Of a stretch of DNA of 29,542 nt, positions 6,781 through 14,506 are shown one piece after another (the first letter of the stretch is position 1; every line of letters begins with the position of its first letter). This DNA is from an uncultured Oscillospiraceae bacterium (GTDB taxonomy: Bacteria > Bacillota > Clostridia > Oscillospirales > Acutalibacteraceae). Location: assembly GCA_900553255.1 (NCBI GenBank), contig USCI01000026.1:1-29542 (forward strand), read 5' to 3'. The notes under the pieces were generated by a model. The model worked only from the letters and a program-made list of their open reading frames with translations, had not been told where the DNA came from and did not search any database. Position numbers and translations under genes: made by a program.

Positions 6781-7644
6781 ATGGAAACCTTCCGTATGGA
6801 AAATTATTTTGACACGCATCTCAAGGATATCGGTTTTTCGTTTAAAATCAAAAACCCTCTGTCGCAATACTACGACATACACAACCATGATTTTTTCGAA
6901 TATTTTTTTCTGACCTCCGGCAGTACAGGCCATATCATCAACGGAAAGAAGGAAATCCTGACCCGCGGCAATCTGGTGTTTATCCGTCCGGATGACTGCC
7001 ACGGCTTCTACAAGCTGGAGGGCCAGGAGTTTGAAATCATCAACATCACGATTTCGCAGAGTGAGTTCAGGCGTCTGGAGCGTTATCTCGGCTGCCGGCT
7101 CAGCGAACTCACGGACATCAACCGGCCGACGCCGCATCTGCTGCTGATGGACAGCAACCTGCAAAGCCTTTTGGATGCGCACAGCTTTTTGTATTTCTTT
7201 TCCCTGAGTCCGGAAAACAATATGCGCCTGCAGCGTCGGATGAGGTTTCTGCTTATGCGTGTCTGCGAGCTGTTTTTGTATTCCGGGCTCGACAGGACGG
7301 ATGCCACCAAACAGTGGCTGGAAAAAGCGCTTGCCCTGATGAATACGCCGGACAACATTGAAAAGGGCCTTCCGGCGCTGCTGGAGGTGACCGGTTTCAG
7401 TCACGGACACCTTTGCCGGCTGATGAACCGCTATTTCAATACCACGCCCAACGCGTACATCGTAGAGCTGCGGCTGAATCAGGCGGCAAGCCTTTTGCGT
7501 TATTCCAAAATGAGTGTACGTGAGATATCCAGAAAGGTCGGCTATGTCAATCAGAGTCATTTTATGAAAATTTTCAAAGAGAAATACGGCCTATCACCTT
7601 TGCAGTATCGCAAATCCCTTGAGATGGATCACATGTTCCGCTGA
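6781..7644 (+). CDS. AraC-family transcriptional regulator
   Basis: This 287-residue one-component regulator probably senses a sugar and controls the downstream genes. The N-terminal half is a cupin-like ligand domain: HNHDFFEYFFLTSGSTGHIING is followed by LTRGNLVFIRPDDCHGF, the pattern of AraC cupins (quoted in segments). The C-terminal 100 residues carry two helix-turn-helix units. The first is around LLEVTGFSHGHLCRLMNRYF. The second spans SVREISRKVGYVNQSHFMKIFK, with the family signature ending in KYGLSPLQYR. The start has AGAAGGG upstream. Only 40 bases separate its stop from the next gene, with no visible promoter, so it may be co-transcribed with the cluster. The gene is the first after a block of terminators. 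Confidence 0.93.
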   Translation: METFRMENYFDTHLKDIGFSFKIKNPLSQYYDIHNHDFFEYFFLTSGSTGHIINGKKEILTRGNLVFIRPDDCHGFYKLEGQEFEIINITISQSEFRRLERYLGCRLSELTDINRPTPHLLLMDSNLQSLLDAHSFLYFFSLSPENNMRLQRRMRFLLMRVCELFLYSGLDRTDATKQWLEKALALMNTPDNIEKGLPALLEVTGFSHGHLCRLMNRYFNTTPNAYIVELRLNQAASLLRYSKMSVREISRKVGYVNQSHFMKIFKEKYGLSPLQYRKSLEMDHMFR

Positions 7645-7684
7645 GTGTGAAAGCGGGCGGAAACGGGAAGGGGGCTGATGGTCA

Positions 7685-10555
7685 ATGCGGCAATGGGGCA
7701 AACGGACGGCGGCGGTTGTTATGGCTGCGGCGCTGGCTTTAGCGCAGGCGGCTCCCGCTGTATATGCAGAAGAGGAAACGGCTGTGCCGGTGCTGGCGGA
7801 TCCGCCGAAGGTGTCCGGGGATTCCGGCTATACCGCCTATCGGACGGCATGGGGTGAAACCCCTTATGCTCAGGAGGACCGGAAGCTGAGCGCAGACGAC
7901 TGGCTCGAGCAGGAAAGCCGTGACACGGTATACACCGGCGACGCCCTCACCGTACAGGCAGGCGGCCGGCTTGCCTACCGCGCCGAAGTGCCGGCCGACG
8001 GATGGTATGAAATCCATATCCGTTATATGGCTGCACAGCCGGGAAGCGTGGATGCGGTTATTGCTTTACAGATCGACGGCGAGACGCCGTTTGACGAGGC
8101 GGCCGGCCTCTCGCTTGCACGCCTTTGGCAGACGGGGAGCGGTGATGCACCGGAGCAGGACGCCGCGGGAAACGATATCCGCCCTCCGGTTGCCGAGGTG
8201 CGGGACTGGCAGGAGACCGCCCTCAAGGATCCTTCCGGCAAAAGCGAGGGTGCGCTTCTGTTCCGGCTGAGCGCCGGGGTTCACATCCTGTCCTTTGATT
8301 GCAGTGAAGCGGATTTGTCGGTTCAGGAGGTGACGCTGAAGGCGCCGGAGGAGCTGCCGGATTACCAGGAATATCGGGCGAAATACAGCGATGCACCGGT
8401 ATACGACGGGGAAAAGATCGTCATCGAGGCGGAGAACACAACCTGGACCTCTTCGCGCTTTATGGTCGCCGCCAACGACATGTCCAGCCCCCTGACCACC
8501 CCTTATGATCCCTATGCCATCCGGCTGAATACCTTGAGCGGAAACAACTGGCGCTACATACATGATACGGCCGTCTGGACGGTTGATGTCCCGCAGGAGG
8601 GCTGGTACCGCCTGTCGTTCCGTTTCCTGCAGAATTATTATAACGGCATGGATACTCACCGCTGCCTGTATATCAACGGGGAAATCCCGTTCCGGCAGGC
8701 CCAGGCCATTGCATTTGGCTACTCCACCGGCTGGCAGTCGAAGGAGGCGGGGGACTACCTGTATTACCTGAAAGCCGGCGAAAATGAAATTGCGCTGGAG
8801 GTGGTGCTCGGCAAATATGCCGAGATCCTCAGCGCGCTGGAATCGCTGACCCTGGAACTCAACCAGCTCTACCGCCGCATCATTATGGTGACCGGCCCGT
8901 ATCCGGATATCTACAGGGATTACAATCTCGAACAGGAGGTACCCGGGCTGCTTGAAACTTTCGCGGCACTGCTCAGCGAGATTGAGGCGCTCGAAGCACG
9001 GTTTAAGGAACTGACCGGGGTACAGCGCAGCAGTGAGCTGTCCAGCCTTGACCAGCTGGCGGTGCAGATCCGGGATGTGATCGAGCATCCTGCCAGCCTG
9101 ACCAAAGGCTCCAGACTCAGCCGGTTCAATTCCAATATCAGCACGCTGGGGGCATGGGCGAACAAAATCCGGGAGCAGCCGCTGCAGCTCGACAGTATCA
9201 CCGTGCTGGGGCAGAGCGACACCGTGCCGGCCGCACAGGCGGGATTCGTCAGCCAGCTTAAACACCGGTTCAACCGGTTTATCGCCTCCTTCGTGATGGA
9301 TTACGGCACGCTGTCTTCGGCGGAAGGAAACGTTTCGCTGCGCGTCTGGGTGTTTTCCGGACGCGACCAGGCACAGCTGTTAAAAAGCCTGATCGACAAT
9401 GATTTTACCCCCAAGCATGGGATCGGGGTGTCGGTTGAGCTGGTGTCCGGCGGCATCATCGAGGCTATGCTTGCCGGCAAGGGACCGGACGTGGCGCTCG
9501 GACGCGCGGAAAGCGATCCGGTCAACTACGCCATGCGCAATGCCCTGCTGGATTTGAGCCAGTTCGAGGGGTTCGACGAGGTGGTCGGCTGGTTTGAGCC
9601 GGGCACCATGGAGGCTTACGCCTATGAAGGGGGATACTATGCGCTCCCGGAGACCCAGGTGTTCAACATGCTGTTTTACCGCACCGATATTTTTGCGGAA
9701 CTGGGGCTGACGGTTCCCGAAACATGGGACGACCTGCTGTTCGATGTGCTGCCGGTTCTCCAGCAAAACAATATGACCGCTGCGGTCGGAAACCTGCCGG
9801 ATATGGCCACATCGGTTTCGGGCAGCGCGTTTATTACGCTGCTGTACCAGATGGGCGGGCAGATGTATACCGACGACCAGCTGACGGCCGCGCTGGATAC
9901 GCAGGTCGCCTATGAGGCGTTCCGGACGGCGGTGGAGTTTTACCGCGATTACGGCTTCCCGCGGGAATACGATTTTATGAACCGGTTCCGCACCGGGGAG
10001 ATCCCGCTTGGCATCGCGCCGTATGCCACCTACAACAACCTCACCGTCGGGGCGCCGGAGCTCAACGGCTTGTGGGAGATGACCACGCTGCCCGGCTTCA
10101 GACGGGAGGACGGCACGATATCCAATACGCAGGTTATGACAGGCACGGCATCGGTTATCAATGCGCAGACGGATGAGCCTCAGGCAGCGTGGGAATTCCT
10201 GCGGTGGTGGGCATCGGCTGATGTGCAGGAACAATTCGGCAACAACATCGAAGCGGTACTCGGAGCCGGCGGCCGGTACACTCCGGCCAACATCGAAGCG
10301 ATGCGAAAACTGCCCTGGAGCACCCGGCAGCTCAGCCTGCTCGAGGAGCAGCGTGCAGCGTGTACCGTGCTGCCCCAGCTGCCCGGCAGCTATTTTACCA
10401 CCCGCGCCATCTACAACGCGTTCGTTTCGTCGGTAATCGATTACGAAATCCCGCGCGAGCAGCTGCTGTACTGGAACGAGGAGATCAATTTGGAACTTAC
10501 CCGCAAGCGTGAGGAATTTTCGTTCAGCCCGTCAGGAAAGGGGATGGCTTCATGA
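7685..10555 (+). CDS. ABC sugar-binding protein fused to two beta-sandwich modules
   Basis: This exported 956-residue protein is about twice the usual size of a solute-binding protein. Residues 1-28 are a signal peptide ending VYA with no lipobox Cys. Two modules follow, each with a VPxxGWY strand (102-108 and 302-308) and a [DN]GExPF motif (131-136 and 331-336) exactly 200 residues apart, so they are an internal duplication resembling carbohydrate-binding beta-sandwiches. Residues about 390-545 are helical. From about 550 (VSLRVWVFSGRDQ) to the end lies a family 1 extracellular solute-binding domain: GKGPDVALGRAE, YALPETQVFNMLFYRTDIF, and WEFLRWWASADVQEQF. The stop overlaps the first permease start (ATGA), so this is its binding partner. 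Membrane attachment is unclear, and the uncleaved signal could anchor it. Confidence 0.88.
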   Translation: MRQWGKRTAAVVMAAALALAQAAPAVYAEEETAVPVLADPPKVSGDSGYTAYRTAWGETPYAQEDRKLSADDWLEQESRDTVYTGDALTVQAGGRLAYRAEVPADGWYEIHIRYMAAQPGSVDAVIALQIDGETPFDEAAGLSLARLWQTGSGDAPEQDAAGNDIRPPVAEVRDWQETALKDPSGKSEGALLFRLSAGVHILSFDCSEADLSVQEVTLKAPEELPDYQEYRAKYSDAPVYDGEKIVIEAENTTWTSSRFMVAANDMSSPLTTPYDPYAIRLNTLSGNNWRYIHDTAVWTVDVPQEGWYRLSFRFLQNYYNGMDTHRCLYINGEIPFRQAQAIAFGYSTGWQSKEAGDYLYYLKAGENEIALEVVLGKYAEILSALESLTLELNQLYRRIIMVTGPYPDIYRDYNLEQEVPGLLETFAALLSEIEALEARFKELTGVQRSSELSSLDQLAVQIRDVIEHPASLTKGSRLSRFNSNISTLGAWANKIREQPLQLDSITVLGQSDTVPAAQAGFVSQLKHRFNRFIASFVMDYGTLSSAEGNVSLRVWVFSGRDQAQLLKSLIDNDFTPKHGIGVSVELVSGGIIEAMLAGKGPDVALGRAESDPVNYAMRNALLDLSQFEGFDEVVGWFEPGTMEAYAYEGGYYALPETQVFNMLFYRTDIFAELGLTVPETWDDLLFDVLPVLQQNNMTAAVGNLPDMATSVSGSAFITLLYQMGGQMYTDDQLTAALDTQVAYEAFRTAVEFYRDYGFPREYDFMNRFRTGEIPLGIAPYATYNNLTVGAPELNGLWEMTTLPGFRREDGTISNTQVMTGTASVINAQTDEPQAAWEFLRWWASADVQEQFGNNIEAVLGAGGRYTPANIEAMRKLPWSTRQLSLLEEQRAACTVLPQLPGSYFTTRAIYNAFVSSVIDYEIPREQLLYWNEEINLELTRKREEFSFSPSGKGMAS

Positions 10556-11475
10556 GCGATACACCCCTGAAAACCCGCCGGTTCAGCCGGGAAACCGCAC
10601 CGGTGCGAGATACCCTGATCAGCTATTCGATGCTGCTGCCCTTCCTCGCCGTCTTTTTCGTATTCACCCTGCTGCCGATCGGCGCAGCGGTGCTGCTGAG
10701 CTTCACTGATTTCAACATGCTGGAGCTGCCGGGCTTTGTCGGCCTGGTGAACTACCGGCGGCTGCTGCTCGAGGACAGGGTATTTCTGATTGCCCTGAAA
10801 AACACCCTGATTTTTGCCATTATTACCGGACCGGTCAGCTATATTCTCGCGTTCGTGTTTGCCTGGGTAATCAACGAGCTGCCCCGCAGGCTGCGGGTGC
10901 TGATGACGGTGGTATTTTATGCGCCGAGCGTATCCGGCAATGTGTATTTCGTATGGAAATATCTCTTCAGCGGCGACAGCTATGGCTTTATCAACGGCAT
11001 GCTGATGAATCTCGGCATAATCAGCGAACCGATTCTCTGGCTGACCGACCCGGCGTATAACCTCGGCGTGATTATTATTATCCAGCTGTGGCTGTCGCTC
11101 GGGGTGAGCTTTCTGGCTTTTATTGCCGGGTTTCAGTCCATCGACCGCTCCCAGTGCGAAGCGGGCGCCATCGACGGCATCGGCAACCGCTTTCAGGAAT
11201 TATGGCATATTCTCATTCCCAATATGAAATCCATGCTGCTGTTTGGTGCGGTGATGCAGATCTCCGGTGCCTTTGCGGTCGGCACCATCACCCAGGAGCT
11301 TTCCGGCGGCTATATGAGCGTGCAGTATTCCACCCTGACCATCGTCAACCACATGACCGACTATGGTACGGTGCGGTACGAGATGGGTTACGCCTCGGCG
11401 ATTGCCGTGGTGCTTTTCCTGCTCGTTTACCTGTCGAAAAAGGCGGTTTTCCGTTTGCTGAAATTTGAGTCTTAG
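10552..11475 (+). CDS. Sugar ABC transporter permease, MalF type (first importer)
   Basis: This 307-residue integral membrane protein has six predicted helices and is the first permease of a carbohydrate ABC importer. It starts at YSMLLPFLAVFFVFTLLPIG (TM1). The EAA loop that docks the ATPase is EAGAIDGIGNRFQELWHI followed by LIPNMK, with the conserved Gly present. The length is normal for MalF/UgpA-type subunits without the extra MalF P2 loop. The ATG overlaps the binding-protein stop, and the partner permease follows after 24 bases. No ATP-binding subunit is encoded in the window. Confidence 0.93.
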   Translation: MSDTPLKTRRFSRETAPVRDTLISYSMLLPFLAVFFVFTLLPIGAAVLLSFTDFNMLELPGFVGLVNYRRLLLEDRVFLIALKNTLIFAIITGPVSYILAFVFAWVINELPRRLRVLMTVVFYAPSVSGNVYFVWKYLFSGDSYGFINGMLMNLGIISEPILWLTDPAYNLGVIIIIQLWLSLGVSFLAFIAGFQSIDRSQCEAGAIDGIGNRFQELWHILIPNMKSMLLFGAVMQISGAFAVGTITQELSGGYMSVQYSTLTIVNHMTDYGTVRYEMGYASAIAVVLFLLVYLSKKAVFRLLKFES

Positions 11476-11499
11476 CTTATGGGGAGGCAGAGGGGCAGT

Positions 11500-12378
11500 A
11501 TGCGCAAGAGAACTGGGCCGAGGCCGGCAAAGCGGCATAAACGGCTTAACAGATCGCCGCTGACAACCGCGCTCCTTGCGGTGATCCTCGCGGGGCTCGG
11601 CATGTTTATGGCCCTGCCGCTGCTTTATGCGGTGGTATCCGCCTTCAAGCCGCTCGAAGAATTCTTCCTGTTCCCGCCGCGGTTCATGGTGATCAACCCG
11701 ACTCTCGAAAACTTTACCCAGATGTCACAGCTGATTTCCAACCTGTGGATATCCTTCGACCGCTACCTGTTCAATACCGTGATGGTCAGCGTGGTGTCCA
11801 CGGTCACCTACATCCTGATTGCTTCGCTTGCGGCCTATCCGCTGGCCAAGCACAGGTTTGCCGGACGCAGGGCGATCCGAAGCATTATCACCACCGCGCT
11901 GATGTTCACCGCTGCGGTGACGGGGGTGGTACAGTATGTCATCCTGGCGTTTATCGGCCTGATTGATACCTACGGCGCGCTGATTCTGCCGTCACTGGCC
12001 AATACCATGGGAGTTTTCCTGTGTATGCAGAATCTGGAAACCATCCCCGGCGAAATGCTGGAATCCGGCCGGATGGACGGTGCGGGCGAATACCGGATCT
12101 GGTGGAGCCTGGTGATGCCCAACATCAAGCCGGTGCTGGCGACTATGGTGATTTTTCAGTTCCAGAGCGTGTGGAACATCACCGCCGGCAATGTGGTGTA
12201 CAGTGAGGCGCTCAAGCCCCTGCCCACCGCGATGACCCAGATCACCACCGCCGGCATTTCCCGCGCGGGGGTGGGATCGGCGGTGGCGATGCTGCTGATG
12301 ATTCCGCCGATCCTGCTGTTTATCCTTGCGCAGCGCAAAGTGATGGAAACCATGGTAAACTCCGGCATCAAGGGCTGA
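11500..12378 (+). CDS. Sugar ABC transporter permease, MalG type (first importer)
   Basis: This 292-residue partner permease has a basic N-terminus and six predicted helices. It belongs to the MalG/UgpE class. The EAA loop reads ESGRMDGAGEYRIWW then SLVMPNIKPVL. The ATG at 11500 is preferred over an in-frame ATG at 11479 because AGAGGGG lies a few bases before it and the shorter form has a normal basic start. It would form a heterodimer with the product at 10552-11475. Confidence 0.93.
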   Translation: MRKRTGPRPAKRHKRLNRSPLTTALLAVILAGLGMFMALPLLYAVVSAFKPLEEFFLFPPRFMVINPTLENFTQMSQLISNLWISFDRYLFNTVMVSVVSTVTYILIASLAAYPLAKHRFAGRRAIRSIITTALMFTAAVTGVVQYVILAFIGLIDTYGALILPSLANTMGVFLCMQNLETIPGEMLESGRMDGAGEYRIWWSLVMPNIKPVLATMVIFQFQSVWNITAGNVVYSEALKPLPTAMTQITTAGISRAGVGSAVAMLLMIPPILLFILAQRKVMETMVNSGIKG

Positions 12379-12414
12379 CCAGCTGGAAATCCCACGACGA
12401 AAAAGGTGCGGATC

Positions 12415-14475
12415 ATGAGAAAAATGGCCTTGCTTATCGGCATAACCCTTTCCCTTTGCCTTATCGGCCCTCCGGCATCGGCTATGGGCACCGGAAAGGC
12501 ATATGTATATGATCACGGCGACAACGCTATGCAGGTGCCGGATCCCTATACCGTTGAGCGGGTGCTGGACGGGGGAGCGTACCCCTGGTCGTCCCCGGTG
12601 GACGTGGCCAGCCGTGACGGAGAGCTGTATGTGCTGGATGCGGGCGGCAAGGTGGTGGTGCTCGACGGAGACTTTTCACCGGTGCGGGAGATTGCCTTTA
12701 CCAAGGACGGGCAGCCGTACGAAACCACAGAGCTCAAAAGCCTGTGGGTGGATGCCGACGACACCCTTCTGGTGGTGGACCGCAGCAAAAAAATCGTGTT
12801 CCGCACCGACCAGCAGGGCAGGGTGATACAGGAATACGGCAAGCCGGATACCGATCTGATCGACGATACCTCCGACTACCTGCCCTGTCAGGTGATTACC
12901 GACAGGCTGGGCATGGTGTACATACTCGCGGAAAACCAGTACCGCGGCATTTTCAAGCTCACCCGTGAAGGGGAGTTCGTCACCTTTTTCGGCAGCAAAA
13001 GCGTTACGGTGGATGCGGGGCTGCTGCTGGATATGTTCTGGCGCAATTTTATGACCGATACGCAGATCGCCAACAGCCGCCGTTACCTGCCCACCGAATA
13101 CAGCGGCATGGCAATCGACCAGGACGGCTTTATTTATGCCACCAGCCTGAGCAACGCCGACCGCGCTGAATGGCTGGTCAAGCTCAATTCCCTTGGCACC
13201 AATGTCCTGCAGAGCGAGGGGAAGTTCGGCGATTACAACCTCGGCCGGCTGCGCGGGCGGTGGTATACCACCAACTTCGTATCGGTTGCGGTGGATGAAG
13301 AGGGCTATATCACGGCGCTTGATCAGACGTGGAACCGGCTGTTTCAGTACAGCCGGGAGGGGGAGCTGCTGTATGTGTTCGGCGGTACGGGGGAACAGAG
13401 CGGCACCTTTGACCGGCCGAGTGCGGTGCGGGCTTTCGGCAGCCGGCTGCTGGTGTGCGACCCGTCCTACGGTACGGTGACGGTTTGGACACAAAGCGCC
13501 TTCGGTTCCGCGGTGCGCAGGGCCGACCGCCTTTATCAGAACGGGCAGTTTGCCGAATCGGTGGAGCCGTGGAAAGAAGTGCTGCGGCTGTGCCAGAACT
13601 ACGAATATGCGTATAACGGCCTGGGCAAGGCCGCCTATATTCAGAAGGACTACCCGCAGGCGATGATGTATTTCAAGCTGGGCTATTCCCGGGATGAATA
13701 TTCCCTCGCCTACGACCGGTACCGTGCGCTGTGGATGCGCGACGCCTTTACTGCAGCCGTTGCTGTGCTCGCGGCGGTAATTCTGGCTTTGGCGGCCGTA
13801 CGGCTGCGCCGCAGGCGCACGGCGCCGGCAGCCGGCCGGCCGCAGCGCCTGCCGCGGGTAAAATATCTGTCCACGGTTTTGCTGCATCCGATCGACGGTT
13901 TCCGGGAGATGCGCTATAACGGCATGGGCAGCATGGCCCTGGCCAACGGCATAATGGCAGCCTTTTTCCTGGTTTCCTGCCTCGATTACACCAGCCGCGG
14001 CTTTATCTTCAACACCAATGAGCCCGGCAGCTTTAACGTCTTTGTGCTGCTGGCCACCACCGTGGCGGTCGCAGCGGTGTTCAGCCTGGTCAACTGGCTG
14101 CTGTCCACCTTTTTCGAGGGCAAGGGAAGCCTGCGGGAGGTGTGGATCGGGGTTTGCTATGCGCTTGTCCCAATGACCTGCGGTATCGCGCTGCAGCTGC
14201 TCCTTTCGCAGTTCCTGACCGCGGAGGAGGGGACATTCCTTACCTATATCGCGGCAATCGGCGCCGGATGGACGCTGCTGCTTTTGGTCTTCGGCATGCA
14301 GGAGATTCATCAGTATTCCTTCGGCCGCAACGTCGTCGCCCTGTTTTTCACCATTGTGGGGATCCTGATTTTACTGTTTTTGCTGTTTTTGATGGCGAAT
14401 CTGGCCATTCAGGTTTCGGATTTTGTCAAGACCGTATTCGATGAACTGATGTACCGTATAAAGGCGGGCTTTTGA
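12415..14475 (+). CDS. Beta-propeller (NHL-like) / TPR / Yip1-domain membrane protein
   Basis: This 686-residue protein has an unusual layout. A signal peptide (about 1-24, ending ASA) leads into an extracellular region of repeated strand motifs (DVASRDGELYVLDAGGK, SLWVDADDTLLVVDRSKK, GMAIDQDGFIYATS, VAVDEEGYITALDQTWNRL) that read as blades of an NHL/SMP-30-like six-bladed propeller to about residue 365. A TPR-like helical stretch follows (ADRLYQNGQFAESVEPW, YNGLGKAAYIQKDYPQAM). A transmembrane helix and a basic patch come next (LRRRRTAP), then a five- or six-helix Yip1-like domain from LLHPIDGFREMRYNGMGS to the end. It lies between the first permease pair and the DUF5696 gene. I infer an outside sensing or docking role tied to the importer. 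Confidence 0.82.
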   Translation: MRKMALLIGITLSLCLIGPPASAMGTGKAYVYDHGDNAMQVPDPYTVERVLDGGAYPWSSPVDVASRDGELYVLDAGGKVVVLDGDFSPVREIAFTKDGQPYETTELKSLWVDADDTLLVVDRSKKIVFRTDQQGRVIQEYGKPDTDLIDDTSDYLPCQVITDRLGMVYILAENQYRGIFKLTREGEFVTFFGSKSVTVDAGLLLDMFWRNFMTDTQIANSRRYLPTEYSGMAIDQDGFIYATSLSNADRAEWLVKLNSLGTNVLQSEGKFGDYNLGRLRGRWYTTNFVSVAVDEEGYITALDQTWNRLFQYSREGELLYVFGGTGEQSGTFDRPSAVRAFGSRLLVCDPSYGTVTVWTQSAFGSAVRRADRLYQNGQFAESVEPWKEVLRLCQNYEYAYNGLGKAAYIQKDYPQAMMYFKLGYSRDEYSLAYDRYRALWMRDAFTAAVAVLAAVILALAAVRLRRRRTAPAAGRPQRLPRVKYLSTVLLHPIDGFREMRYNGMGSMALANGIMAAFFLVSCLDYTSRGFIFNTNEPGSFNVFVLLATTVAVAAVFSLVNWLLSTFFEGKGSLREVWIGVCYALVPMTCGIALQLLLSQFLTAEEGTFLTYIAAIGAGWTLLLLVFGMQEIHQYSFGRNVVALFFTIVGILILLFLLFLMANLAIQVSDFVKTVFDELMYRIKAGF

Positions 14476-14506
14476 TCCCCGAAAGCGTGCGGAAGGAGGA
14501 CGTTCG

